Numbered from the stretch's first letter, positions 10,007 through 21,385 are shown. The stretch: 64,000 nucleotides of DNA from Isoetes taiwanensis (GCA_021234155.1 JAJEKV010000030.1:17226003-17290002); one strand, 5' to 3'. Notes: generated from the sequence alone by a model not told the origin. Numbers and translations: made by a program.

Positions 10007-12179
10007 GTATCAGGTAAGTGCCTGAGGACCGAGCTGATCTCGGTGATCCATGATCTCTTGAATGTATGCGCCCAACCTCCGTACCGAGCTCGTGCATAGC
10101 ATCTCATGCAGAGAAGATCATGACAAACTAAACACAAAGCACATTAAGACCCTGCAAAATATTTGAGATCTGCATAGCTTGAGTACATGACTGAAACAAA
10201 TAAGATTAAATAAATGTATTTTGATACTTTGCCATTGCTATCACATGGTTCAGAAGGCAAATTATTATACCTTACTGGCATATTCAAATGACAATCCGAC
10301 ATGCCCAATGTAGGCTATGGCAAAGAAAATGAGCAAGCTTTTAGCTGCAATAGACAAATTCGAAAAGCTTTTGTGTTGCTTATCATCCTCAACAGGCAAA
10401 CACTACCCAAAACTCTGACCTTTGAGATCTTTGTGTGAATATCCAGCTTATCTTTCTTGAAGGATTCAAGGCCATTTCTGTGTATTTGTCCAGGGATCAG
10501 GACAAAAAGAAAAATATCTAGGTCGTTGAAAGCACCATTTATTCAAGACAGTATTAACGAAAACTTGTTTCACATACATGAAAGCTCACAATATCATTAA
10601 AAGTTTACATTTGAGTGCATAGAAAATGTGGAAAACTTGACTAAAGTCCCTCAAAATCCCTCAAAGACCCTCAAACGTATCTCAAGATACCAGCAACAAA
10701 ACTCTAGCCCTCAAACTTATTCCTAACTTCTGTGCCTTGCCAAGAAATGTTGTCGAAACCATAAAAAAACTTACACCTTGGGCACCAAAACGTAAGAGGT
10801 ACCTTAAGTATATGTACTTCAAAATTCAAAAAAAAAAACCTTCTCCGCCCATGCACATGTATTATACGAAATACACGTGTGAGCCCCCCTAAGTAAATTA
10901 CTAGAAAAAGTGCCCAGTGACGATTGTTAATCTAGCATCATGGAATTTGACAGTTGTGAACCTCGCATTGTGGGATTCATATAGCATTGGTGATATCTTT
11001 GGGTCTATGCCATCACTATTTGTAAATTTAGTTCCAACCATGTGGTGATATGGATATGTATAAATGATCATGGACAAAAAATGATGTGCTAATACTGTAT
11101 CTTTGTTCCCCTTAATTTTCCTTCCACACAATGCCAAAAACTCACTTTGCATTGATGATCCAAAGTTCACAAAATTTAGCGCTGGCAATTAAATTAACTT
11201 TCTTCACATGTACAAAATCACACCTTCAAGCATAAGAGATTGATTGAAATGCATTGGTCCCTACGTAGGCAATGGCTGTGTCACTTAGAACACCAAGTAG
11301 TTCTGAAAATATCTTCTTCCTTTTACCCTTGCTTGGAATGACAATGGAAGATCTAGTACGTGGTCATACGTTGCCTGGATCTAGTACACGGTCGTATGTT
11401 GCCTTGTATCGAGTCTTCCTGCGCATTGTCACTTTAAGTTCGAAACCCATTACTTTAAGTGGAAGCCATCATTTTAAGTCCGAGTCCAGGGCACCTACAT
11501 GTCTATGCAACTTTGACATGTGGCCTACAGCTAACAAAAAGTATGAAACTACATAAATTTTAAAAACTGAAACAAATTCAAATCCAAGATAAAAAACACA
11601 ATCAATTTTTGATATGTTCAGAAGAGCAATACAACATGGGACTTCATGTAATTTATGAGGCATGCCGTGGCAATAGATCTTACGAATTCCATGATGGACT
11701 TGGTGGAATTTATGAAGCATGACTTGCCAATAGCTCCGTTAAAACTTTGGCGTCTTCAAAGAAGTTACCAATCTTGCAACCACTGAATCAGAACATATGT
11801 TTGCAACATGTAGAATAATGTAAAGCACTAATTTGACATATCAGTTGGGCATTTTATGTAAATAATCTAGAAAGTGCTAAACAAAGGCTATAAATGCAGA
11901 ACTGCGAATAAATCCTAATGACTCTCAACAAAGTTGATTTTCTACAGGCAGGTGTAATTCTTATATAGTAAAACTCAAAGTAGACATGGAATGAGTAGAA
12001 ACATGAGAAGGAATAGCTGTTAACTCTGGAGGGCCATGAGGTCAAAATAGGCAAGTTCATGTCCTGCTAGCTTTGAGGAGTATTTGGATGTGCGCTCTTA
12101 TGCTTAGGCATGTTGCTTCGCTCGGGTGGTCTCTGCTTATCCACTGAGATTTTATTCATGTCTTTGCACTTACAAGTAT
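10007..12179. other. No recognisable gene
   Basis: AT-rich DNA with short ORFs on both strands (for example 10901-11188 minus, 11272-11556 plus) that match nothing I know. Confidence 0.4.
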
Positions 12180-12233
12180 AATCAAAGAATCAAATACAAG
12201 TATAAGTTTATACTTATATTTGATTCTTTGATT
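12180..12233. repeat. 54-bp near-perfect hairpin abutting the MULE
   Basis: AATCAAAGAATCAAATA at the left pairs with TATTTGATTCTTTGATT at the right, and the inner AAGTATA pairs with TATACTT around a short loop; one mismatch in a 25-bp stem. It ends exactly where the MULE terminal repeat begins. Confidence 0.8.
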
Positions 12234-12661
12234 AAAGGGAAAAACTACAAAATGCCCTTATGTTTTGCTGAATTTCACCAAATGCCCCTGAGTTTTTATT
12301 ATTTTACCAAATGCCCTTGGTCAACATACAATGTATTTTGTATTTTTAAAAATTATTCAAATACCCTTAAGATTTACGTTAATACTTCAAATGCCCTTAT
12401 GTTTCTTCCAAATTCCTAAAATGCCCTTGAGCCTTATAACGTGTGTTTTTTTTGAATTTTAAGTGTTTCTAACTTCACAAAATGCCCTTAAGATTTAAAC
12501 AAATTAATGAAATGCCCTTGCACAACATAACGTTAATTGTTTACAAATGTGAATGCTATAAAATTCAGTAATACCCTTAAGTTTTAGCATAACAAAGCAA
12601 ATGCATAATGAGTCTTCAAAACATACACAAATCTCACATAATGAGTCTTCAAGCACAGTAA

Positions 12662-13880
12662 TCACCAAGAATTCAGAGATTCTGCAATATTAGAGGTTAA
12701 ATGACCATACCTCTGTCCCTTGAATTTTGAGTTTGCCCAATGAACAGGATCAGCTGCGGCAAGAATCCAAATGGTAGCTTGAGCATTAGCGGCCCGCATT
12801 TCACTGATAACCTCATCATATCCCTCTACAGTATTGGCACGTGCTGCATTCCATAGCAAATTAACAAGTGATGTACTCTTGAAGACCCTCCTAAAATTGT
12901 CAGCCAGATGACGCAAACAATAAGCATGAGGAACTCCAGGCCCAAAAATAAGCTCAACGCCCTCCACCAAACCTTTCTGCCTGTCTGAAATGAAGGTAAC
13001 TTGTTGCATATGATGCATACAATTCTTTAAGTTTTGAAGGAACCATACCCAATTATCATCATTTTCAGCATTGACTACGGCAAAAGCAATTGGAAATAAT
13101 CCATCATTTCCATCTATTGCTGTGGCTGTTAGAAGTATACCAAGATACCGTCCCTTCAAATGTGTGCCATCCAAACCTACTACTGGTCTGCAAAAAGCGA
13201 AGCCCTTCAAACTAGCATTATAAGCAACAAAAATTCGAAGAAAACGATCCTCACAAGACTTCTGAACAAATGCTATGCTTCCTGGATTTTCCTTCAAGAT
13301 TTCTTCACAGTATCCCTCCAATTTCTTGTAGGCCTCTTCATGGTCACCATGAATCTGAGAATGTGCTGTTTCTTTTGCCTTCCATGCAAGACCATAAGAA
13401 ATTGTTATACCTTGTTCTCTTCTGATATCGCCAATGAGATCTTTGGGCCGCAAACCAGGTTGTTCTCGAAATCTTTCAATCGTATGATTAGCTAGCCACT
13501 CCGTGCTAACTTCTTTGTTGCCTAAACGAGCAGCTCCAGCACAAGTATGTATAGCTTGAAATTTTTTGATTGCGCAATGGGGGCCATCGTCAATGACAGA
13601 TGCATGGAGACGCCAATTGCAATTCTCAGCACCGCAAGTCACAGTGTATCTACAATTGCAAAACAATTCTTAGCATTGGCAGCATGAATCTGAGATCAAT
13701 TGCACCACGCAAAAAAAACATTCTTGATCAAGCACATGAATGGAGCACTGGGTGATGAAAATACCTTGTCCTGTCAGCCTTTAGCACTTTCAATTCCACA
13801 TGGTTCAGTATTGCATGGTCTTTTACAGCCAGTCTCAATTCCTTCAGTGAAGCAAAGGTTGAACCTTGTTGGAGTTCCAT
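12662..13880 (-). CDS. MuDR-type MULE transposase, spliced, C-terminally truncated
   Basis: Exon 1 is 13880-13765 (starts MELQQGSTFASLKEL; N-terminal MuDR region ending in KADRTR). The intron is 13764-13650 with GT..AG borders, and exon 2 is 13649-12662. Splicing restores the zinc-binding YTVTCGAENCNWRLHAS motif. Further on come the DDE core motifs VVGLDGTHLKG (first Asp) and TFISDRQKG (second Asp), then YCLRHLADNF. The frame stops after HLTSNIAESLNSW, a motif that in full-length MULE transposases is followed by roughly 100-200 residues including the CCHC/SWIM zinc finger. Only sub-TIR repeats remain downstream. About 373 residues are left, so it is probably defective unless a truncated form binds TIRs. 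Confidence 0.85.
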
Positions 13881-13894
13881 AGCTTAACTAATAG

Positions 13895-14225
13895 ATATAG
13901 AAAATCTCTATAAGGAATTAAGAATTAAGAAATGTCCTGCAAGTAGAAGACATCATTGAAAAAACAGAAAACTAACCTCAAAAACAAGACTGCTGTAGAA
14001 TGATCTGTTATAGAATGGTCTGCTGCAAACCCAAGAATGGCCCGAGATTTGAGCCCAAGAATCGGCCTGTTGTTCAGAGCATGGGCAGAGCAGATATAGG
14101 AAATCTCTATCAGGAATTAAGAATTAAGAAGCATTCTGCAAGTAGAAGAGATCATTCACAAAACAGAAAACTAACCTCAAAACCAAGACTGCTGTAGAAT
14201 GATCTGCTGTAGAATGATCTGCTGC
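13895..14225. repeat. About 200-bp direct duplication inside the MULE
   Basis: The block from ATAGAAAATCTCTATAAGG (about 13897) to the CTGCTGTAGAATGATCTG motif recurs about 198 bases later from ATAGGAAATCTCTATCAGG. It lies just upstream of the transposase start, in the probable 5' regulatory region. Confidence 0.65.
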
Positions 14226-14893
14226 AATCTCAGAGGATTCCGGAAGCAATCTCAGAAGAGGATTTCTTATGATGCTTTATCTCAGAGCAAAACAATGATG
14301 CCTTATCTCAGAGCTTATGATGCAAAACAATTTAAGAGGATTCCGGAAGCAAAATTTCTTATGAAGCAATTTTAGTCATAGAATTCCGGAAGCTTTCAGT
14401 CACCATGCTTTTAGAAGGAATTTTAGAAGCAATCTGTCGAAGAAACAATTGGAGAAGAAATGTCGTTGAAGAAACCCTGAAGCCTGGCAGTTCGTTGGTG
14501 CAATTCTGATGCATGCAAAGCAATTCAGATGCATGCACAGCTATTCCGATGCCTTTTAAAATGGGTTTCGATGCCTTCAACCGGATCTCGGCAACTGGAT
14601 GTCGGTGCTTTTTGCTTCCAAGAATCCTGCATACAAAATAGGCGATGATGCAAAAAGGCGCCAAAAGAGATCCGTTGGAGAAGGGCATTCCGTTAAATAC
14701 TAAAAACTGAAGGGCATTGTGTAAAAGTTAAAATTCTACGAGAAGATGTACGTTGACCAAGGGCATTTGGTAAAATAATAAAAACTCAGGGGCATTTGTA
14801 CGTTGACCAAGGGCATTTGGTAAAATAATAAAAACTCAGGGGCATTTGGTGAAATTCAGCAAAACATAAGGGCATTTTGTAGTTTTTCCCTTT

Positions 14894-15950
14894 AAATAAA
14901 GAAAGTGTGACATCCTTCAACAAAAAAAGAAAATTACTCTTCCATTAACCTACTGTGCACTGCTTCTTCACGTGCCAACTTAATCTATTTCTAATTTGTT
15001 ATTTCAAGGTACATGTATCTATATGGACGAACTTCAATCTAATGTTGTTTCTCGTTGGTATTTGAGATACTGCAAAGTTCACCGCAGAAAGGACTCCCAA
15101 ACTAATTGTTGTAAATCCCAATGCTAATACCTTAAGATGAATCCAATAGCTACACTGTCTAGCTCTTCATGTCCTTTAGTAATAGCAAAAACATTTAGAA
15201 AATGAAAGCTATCTATCTTGCAAGTATAAAATTAATCACATTAGAAATCTTTTCAGCATTCTCTATCTTAAGTAATAGCTTCTCCAAGGAGCGATTTGGT
15301 GGAGTTCTAGCGATCGTGGCAAAGCTATGACACCGTGGCAAGTTCGAAAATCTTGTTTCAACCCCTATATCTAATCGGAATGGATGGGAACCAAGCTCGA
15401 TGATTGCAGGACATGGTGAGGGTTTTAGACCTGGTACAGAGGCTGAGGTGGTCATCACCCTGTAACAAAAAAAAAATATATAGAGCTTAAACCATATTCT
15501 AAATGACATAGCAAAACTAGATTTACTAGAAAGAACAAAAAAAGAAAGAACTGATTGGATCAAGCTGTAACTGAAACGTAGAGCATTAGAAGGCAGCAGT
15601 GCGGTGTCTTCCCAGCCATGCATCTAGGAAAACGTACTTCCTCTGCTGCTGATGGATGCTCTTGCTTCTTGCTCTTGGAGCTTCTTGCTATGGCGTAACA
15701 GGGAATGGGGCGGCTCGCTCCAACCATGTGACAGTCTCCAGAAGAGCTCTCAGTTCAGAAAAATTATTTTCCAAACAGCAACAAAAATTGAGATTAAATT
15801 ATATCGGAGTGATAAAAGCTTTCTAAGAGCTTAACCAGGTTTAAAAATATGTACATCAATAGTTTATCTTGCCAAAATCATGAGCAAGATCTTGGATGGA
15901 ATTGAAAACTTGAGCGAAAACACAATCATAATCCAAAAAACCACAAGCAT
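14894..15950. other. No recognised gene
   Basis: A 136-residue minus-strand ORF (15623-15213) and short ORFs near 15.7 kb match no family I recognise. This DNA lies 3' of TIM9 and may include its trailer or a neighbouring transcript. Confidence 0.35.
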
Positions 15951-15954
15951 GTCT

Positions 15955-16190
15955 CAACGGTATGTTCCCTTATCCAGATATCTTTTGCTTAACAATGGTA
16001 GAGATTAACAACAACAATGTGAACAACTTCTGAAATGAGATCAGAAATAAAATAATCCTAGAGTCAATCCAAAATATTATGTGCCCTTATTTAGATATCT
16101 TCTGGTTAAGAATGGTACAGATTAGCAAAAACAATGTCAAAATGACTTTCAAATTATAAATAAAAGTAATCCTTCAATCCAATTGACAAA
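15955..16190. repeat. Degenerate tandem pair, period about 119 bp
   Basis: CCTTATCCAGATATCTTTTG (about 15968) and CCTTATTTAGATATCTTCTG (about 16084) head two similar segments that share AATGGTA(G/C)AGATTA and AACAATGT downstream. Confidence 0.6.
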
Positions 16191-16304
16191 ATAGCAGAAA
16201 GAAAATATACAGCAAATTCACTTTCAAGTCAAAAAATTGCCGACTGTAAGTGAGTGGATGCTCTCTTTGTTATTTTGAAGCTGATCCTAGCATGGTTGCA
16301 ATTT

Positions 16305-16988
16305 TCAGTCTGGAGTTGGACTTCCCTGATTCAACTCTTGAAATCTCATGCTAACACGCATGGAGTGTTTTAAAAACTTCTCTGCACAGCGCCGGACGCA
16401 GGATTCTTCTTGTTTGTCGAGCGTCTTCCGACGAAAGCTATCAATACAATGTGTGAAGCAGCGCTCTACTAATGAATTGTACATCTTCAAACTGCATTAA
16501 CAGACCATAGATTTGTAGCTTTGGCATATTAATTGTTTGAAAACCAAAAAGAAAAACAACCAGACATATTGAAATACAATAATGTGCCAAATGTGAAGCT
16601 TTTGGAGGTCCAGTTCTTATAATGCTTAGCCTACACTAGGTTTAAAGTTTTCTCTTTCCCCTTCAATTTAGCACAATGTTCTATGTATAAATCATTGCTC
16701 ACCTCATTTAACTTGCACAATTCTATACGCTGGGCAGTACCAACCAGCTAATAGCTCATTGTTTTGGATAGCTATTATGCATTACCTGTGGACTTATCTA
16801 TGAATGTCCAATCTAAATAGTATTGTTCACATACCACAATGCGAAGGACACATAGTGCAAAGTAACAAAAAAAAGACAGTGGCTTACCTATCACGAACTT
16901 GTAAGCTATCAATCATATTAGACATTCGTAGCTTATCATCCTCTCCCAAACCCTCTAAATCTGCCATCTCCAGTGGCTGTCTCTCCAT
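16305..16988 (-). CDS. TIM9: Mitochondrial intermembrane-space chaperone TIM9
   Basis: Exon 1 is 16988-16888 and exon 2 16491-16305, joined across a GT..AG intron (16887-16492); the spliced CDS is 288 bases, 95 residues. Exon 1 gives DKLRMSNMIDSLQVRD and exon 2 MYNSLVERCFTHC ... CVRRCAEKFLKHS, ending LNQGSPTPD. The twin CX3C motifs (CFTHC and CVRRC, 15 residues apart) are those of small Tim proteins, which oxidise into two intramolecular disulfides and, as a TIM9-TIM10 hexamer, carry hydrophobic precursors across the intermembrane space to TIM22. Length agrees with plant TIM9 (about 93 residues). The start could also be the second ATG of exon 1 (seven codons on). There are no lesions, and it is the only clearly intact host gene here. 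Confidence 0.93.
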
Positions 16989-17026
16989 TACGCGTGGCGT
17001 TCTGCCTCCAACAGGCGTATGCTTGC

Positions 17027-17059
17027 CTTAGGGTTCGATAACTTAGAACCCTAAACCCG
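17027..17059 (-). promoter_or_regulatory. Telo-box-like motifs upstream of TIM9
   Basis: AACCCTAA-type motifs occur twice within 75 bases of the TIM9 start: AACCCTAAACCC on the plus strand at 17047-17058 and AACCCTAA on the minus strand at about 17028-17035. Telo-boxes are common in plant promoters of genes for translation and mitochondrial biogenesis. No TATA box is evident nearby. Confidence 0.5.
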
Positions 17060-17089
17060 CGTCTTCACCTTTGCATTGCCTTTTACCAA

Positions 17090-18372
17090 AATAGTAAAAG
17101 GATAGTTGCTTGGAATATCATGTGCGAGGCTTGGATTTTAGACTTCATAGGAGGATATTGATTATGTGAGAAATTCTCGAGGAAGATCTTAAATCCCCAA
17201 GCTTGGAACTAGTGTATCAATCATTGATTCATTGTTCCCACGTGGTAAGCCTTTTCGAAAAGCAGATTTACCTTGGGCGCTCTTCTACAAACTCACTCTT
17301 ACCTCGGTGCCTCGCCATTTCTAGAGGATTGGTGAAAGCATGGGAGATGGTTAAAGTTCTTTAGTACTTGGATATAAGGAATTGCACTTCAGTCTCCATA
17401 CCTATATGATGGCTATAGGTGCAAACGAACAGAGGAAGTGTGCCGTCATTCTCGACCGTGGACAAGAGAATCCAGGATAAATGGAGTGCAATAGGGACTT
17501 TTTGCACGAGGGACTGTTACTTTCATGGAGTACAGCGTTCGTGGGAATCATTTCAAAAGGAGTTCAGCTCAAGAACAAGGGACAAACGAGTTTGGGATCT
17601 AGTCCTTGCTCATAAGCCTTTGTTTGCCTACCCTCAAATCGATGCTTTCCGCTTACTACATAAGGACCTTGATGAAAAACATTTTGTTTCAAAGGCATAT
17701 AGGATATTGCAGTGAAGTGATATTATATCACTCCCCTTGCAATGGGGTATATCTTTAAAAGAAAACCAAGTGCTTTAGGTACGGAAATGGGTTTGGAAGG
17801 GTCACATGCTGCCAAAAGTATCTACATTGTTGTGGTAGGTGCTGCACAGAGTGGTCAGGGTTAATGCAATAGTTAGCAAGTTCAGACACGATATCTCATC
17901 AACTAGCCAATGTGTGGATAGGCCGAAGAAAGCATTGTTTCATTCAATATAGGAAGATTTATTCAATTTGGAATAAATTGAGGGTGTGAGAGAAGGAGAT
18001 TTTGTTAGGACTATATCCAGCATCATGGCAATCTAAGAAGAAAATTGTAATGAACATGTCATGGCTTATGTAGAAGAGATGAAAGGAACTATGTTTTCTC
18101 AAGAATGCAGTAATCCCACTAGGTTGTAGCCATCTCTAAAAAGCAAAATATGACAATACCTTGCAATATTTGAATAGGAGGAGAGGAGTCTCACGCCCAC
18201 GAAACATTTTTATCTCACTTGTATTATTTGGCAGGTTAGTTGAGTGGTTATTCCTGCATAGGCATTTATGTTGTGTAGGTACATGATATCACTCAGCATA
18301 TATATGTAATCTTTACTTTATAGAAATATATTAGATCCTTCATATAAAAAAAAAAAAAAAAAAAAAAAATAA
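17090..18372 (+). mobile_element. 5'-truncated LINE (L1-like) 3' end with poly(A)
   Basis: A 98-residue ORF (17419-17715) is followed in the same direction by a frame-broken segment with HMLPKVSTLLW and, later, TSQCVDRPKKALFHS. These resemble the W..LPPK...FLW ... C..C....E...H zinc-binding region (zf-RVT) at the C-terminus of plant L1 reverse transcriptases. The element ends in a run of about 22 A (18348-18369). Stops disrupt the second part. I rate the L1 assignment as moderate because the RT core itself is absent. Confidence 0.5.
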
Positions 18373-19146
18373 AGGAAGAAAGGGCTCTATTTGGGGGAAA
18401 AAAAAAAAAAAGGCAAGTTCATGAATAACAAATAAACCCTTATATATACCACAAATCCCATAACATATCAAAACATAAAATTCAATTTTTTTTTCAATAT
18501 AAAAAACAACTGGCAACAACTCAATTCCACTTCTTTGCAAAAAATAAAGCTTCTCACGATTCTTATAACCATCATCCAATTAAATTGGGATTATGTCAAC
18601 TCCAAAATCACTCCAACCTGCTGTTATCTTCTAGGGGTTTTTTGTTTCTTTTAATCCTTTTTTTTTTCAACTTAATAAATAACATAAGGTTGCAATTTAC
18701 ATGTGTCGTTTCATATGCGAATTGAAATATGCAAAAACGAAGGGCAAGTTGCTAAGATAGATGAGACCAAAATTGAACAGCATTGAGATGAAAATATTAG
18801 ACTTGTTAATAACAGATTACATTATTTGCGCGGCAATTGGAGACCCAAAATTATGGATACATGACACAAATAGTATACAAAAATATCATATATTCCAATA
18901 AAACATTAAGGGATCAATCCATGTTTTTCCACGTATTTAACAAGGCGTGGTTCCATGTCAGTCATTCTATCTAGTTCTGGGTGTAAATCTAACACTTCAT
19001 GCACTGTCATCCCCATAACCAGAATATTCATAATAGACATAAACTTCACCAGAAAATCATCTGTCGCAAAATTTTTTGGATTATAAGATGGTGGATTCAG
19101 GGACTGCTTTTGATTGTAGAAGCATTTGAGAGCATCATCATCCCTA
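18373..19146. other. AT-rich spacer
   Basis: No gene recognised. A second A-run (about 18398-18411) may mark another decayed retroposon. Confidence 0.4.
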
Positions 19147-19174
19147 CTAGTAATGGTGCCCAGCGTTGCTGGGC
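19147..19174 (-). mobile_element. Helitron-like 3' terminus A
   Basis: On the minus strand the hairpin GCCCAGCAACGCTGGGC (19174-19158, 7-bp arms) is followed by ACCATTA and CTAG ending at 19147, then a T. A GC-rich hairpin about 8-12 bases before a terminal CTAG, inserted 5' of T, is the signature of plant Helitron 3' ends. The element body would lie to the right. I could not locate the 5' TC end and saw no RepHel gene. Confidence 0.65.
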
Positions 19175-19239
19175 ATAGGTTGGGAACCTGTGTAGACGGA
19201 AACCTATTCAGCTCAGACTCCTCATAAAGAGGTCAGCTC

Positions 19240-19319
19240 CATTTTGTTTTCTTATTTTTCTACACACTTTCCTTTTTTCTTTTTTTTCTCAAATTTGCTA
19301 CACGTCTTCTTCTTCTTCT

Positions 19320-19361
<42 letters not shown>

Positions 19362-19732
19362 CGCTTCTCCTTCCCCTTCTCTTCCCTTTTCCCTTTTCCC
19401 TTGATGGACTTTTTCCCTTCCCGTTTCATCCTTTCCCCGCCCTTTCCTTTTCCTTCTCACTTTTTCTTTTCCTATGCCCTTTCTTCGTTCTCTTTTCCCT
19501 ACATTTTCATGTGCCCCTTTTCTTCTTTTCCCCACACTCTTCCTCTTTATCCCACCCCTTTTCCCCCTTCTATTTTCCTATTTCTCTCTCCCTTTTTTCA
19601 TCGTGCACTTTTTTTCTTTCCTTCCCTTCCCTTCCCCTTTTTTTCGCCCCCCTTTTCCTTTCCCTTCCCTTTTCATCCTTTCCCCATCCTTTCGCTTTTT
19701 TCCGTGCCCTTTTTCCCTTTCTTTTCCCATTT

Positions 19733-19770
<38 letters not shown>

Positions 19771-20636
19771 TATGCCTTTCTCCATTCCACCTTTTTTATG
19801 TGCCTTTTTTTTTTCTTTTCTCCACCCTCTTCCACTTTTTCCCTTTTCCACTTTCGTCTCTCCTCTTTTTCTTTTTTCTTTTCCCATGTTTTTTTTCCGT
19901 TTTTTCCCCTTTCCTCACCCTGTCCTTCTTCCTTTTTTTCCCGTTCCTCTTTTCCTCTTTTTCCATTCCTTGCTCTCCACCTTTTTCTTGTTTTCTTTTT
20001 TCCCCTCTCTTTTCCTCTTTCCCTTTTCTCGGTGCCTTTGTATCCTCCCTTTCCCCTCTCTTCTTTTTCCTTTCCCTTTCTGTTTTTCCAGGTCATTTTT
20101 CCCTTCCCTTCTCCTCTTTCCTTACCATTTCTTTCATTTTCCCCCTTTTTCTATTCCCATTTTTCCCATGCCCTTTCCCCTTTCCCCTTTCCCTCTTCCC
20201 TTTTTTCCCGTGCCCTTTCCCCTTCCCCTTTCACCTTTTCCTTGTGCCCTTTTTCCAGGTTCCTTTTTCCCCTTTTCCTCTCCCTTTTCCTTTTCCTATT
20301 TTCCTCTCCCTTTCCCTTTCTTTTTTTTCTTTTCCGATGTGTTTTGTCTGTCCCCTCTTCCCACCCTTTTCCTGTTTTCCCTTACATTTTTCTCCTTTCC
20401 CTACCTTTTCCTTCTTCCTTTTTTCTCGATGCCCTTTTTCCTTTCCCTTTCCCCCTCCCTTTTTCTATTCCTTTTTTCATTTATCCTATGCCATGTTTCC
20501 CTTCCCTTTTCTCCTTTCTTTGCCCTTTTTGTCTTCCCATTTTTTCTATGCCCCTTTTCCCTTTTGCTTTTTCCCTTTTACGCATGCCTTTTCTCCCCTT
20601 TCATTTTCCCCTTTTTCCTTTTCCTTTCCCCTGAAG
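19240..20636 (+). repeat. 1.4-kb polypyrimidine tract
   Basis: The plus strand is almost purely C and T, mainly CCCTTTTCC-type words, with a run of about 37 T at 19322-19358 and (CT)n at 19738-19764. It opens all plus-strand frames (Phe/Pro/Leu/Ser ORFs up to 468 residues) and gives Lys/Arg/Glu-rich ORFs on the other strand; these are compositional artefacts. Homopurine-homopyrimidine tracts of this length can adopt triplex (H-DNA) structure. Confidence 0.9.
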
Positions 20637-20776
20637 AGATCAAATCATGACCAATCATAGTGGTGGGAAGTCCTGCGATAGATCTCGGCCTTCATTTCAA
20701 TCATATGATCTCGGCCATTCAAATTAGGGCTTGATCCATCCAATACGGTATAACATTATAATATAAGATAAGATGA
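20637..20776 (+). repeat. Fragment related to the composite repeat block
   Basis: GATAGATCTCGGCC and GATCTCGGCCATTCAAATT recall the ATCTCGGCCATCC/ATCTCGGCCGTTGAAATT phrases at 54.78 kb and 61.45 kb. Confidence 0.4.
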
Positions 20777-21148
20777 TTATATCATCCTTATTCTCGATAC
20801 CAAGTTCGTCATCATGTTACTCAAGTGTTTGATGAAGATAGGCTTACCTATTGGATCCTTGGGATTAGTGAACTTCACACATTTGTGTTGATCCCAAAAG
20901 GTCAACCAATGTCTACCCATTTCCCCCAGTGCCTCAAAAGTATCCTTGACGTTCCGGAGTTCCATGGATGACCAAATACCAACTCGAAATAACCTAAATG
21001 CCTCATCTAGCATCTCCTTCAAGTGCGGCCGCAGATAGATCCACTTGAAATTTGATTCTACTGGTGTCTAGTGAGACTGATCTCTAGCCACTTTATTTTT
21101 TGGAAAAGTCTTACAAAGAACTCTGTTTAGGTCGAACACCACAACCTT
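20777..21148 (-). pseudogene. FCP1/NIF-like HAD phosphatase fragment
   Basis: After an AG at 21150-21149 the minus strand reads KVVVFDLNRVLC, then YLRPHLKEMLDEAF, FRVGIWSSMELRNV, WDQHKC and GKPIFIKHLSN. This order matches the FCP1 homology domain (motif I, RPGL..FL, GIWSS, Q..C, KP+F+K.L). Motif I is DLN rather than DLD, as in some plant relatives, which removes the second catalytic Asp. An in-frame TAG lies near 21071 unless it is spliced out. The domain ends at KHLSN, before the motif with the last Asp residues. It may be a captured fragment or the C-terminal end of the transposon gene upstream. Confidence 0.6.
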
Positions 21149-21239
21149 CTTAGAAACGCAATAGAAGCTGAAACATCAGACATGTATCTGGTCAGCAAGA
21201 TATGATTAGCATGCACATCCTTATATTATACATTGCAAC

Positions 21240-21385
21240 AATACAAATGTGTCAGGCGTGATTTGAGTTAGGCTTAACGAAATCGCGCTCGGCGTGATTT
21301 AGTGTGATAATGAAATGTAATCAAAGAATGCTTGGCGCGATTTAATTCAAACTAAAGATAAATTAAATCATGCATGGCGCGATTT
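21240..21385. repeat. GGCGTGATTT dyad cluster
   Basis: Four related words (CAGGCGTGATTTG, CGCGCTCGGCGTGATTTA, GCTTGGCGCGATTTAAT, GCATGGCGCGATTTCAT) lie in a row in non-coding DNA between the FCP1-like exon and the upstream coding segment. They resemble the CACGCC/GGCGTG dyads at 23.5 and 37.2 kb. Confidence 0.65.

Larger units (their letters stand above)
12234..14893 (-). mobile_element. MULE (Mutator-like element), 2660 bp
   Basis: The ends are inverted copies of each other over about 92 bases without a mismatch (12234-12325 and 14802-14893; outer ends AAAGGGAAAAACTAC / GTAGTTTTTCCCTTT). Inside the TIRs the word AAATGCCCTT recurs many times. At the right side a 52-bp piece containing GTTGACCAAGGGCATTTGG is tandemly duplicated (about 14750-14854). 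The element encodes a MuDR-type transposase on the minus strand. I find no convincing 9-bp target duplication; the left flank is the hairpin at 12180-12233. The perfect TIRs suggest recent activity. Confidence 0.9.

Noticed and set aside
12662-12670. A splice donor extending the MULE transposase (GTGATT after NSW)
   Set aside because: The remaining 430 bases to the TIR are sub-TIR repeats without coding potential.
13160-13495. 111-residue plus-strand ORF
   Set aside because: Shadow of the MULE transposase on the opposite strand.
19570-20096. Lys/Arg/Glu-rich minus-strand ORFs
   Set aside because: Complementary artefact of the same tract.
19244-20660. Plus-strand ORFs of 386-468 residues
   Set aside because: They are Phe/Pro/Leu/Ser translations of a pyrimidine tract, open in all three frames; not a protein gene.
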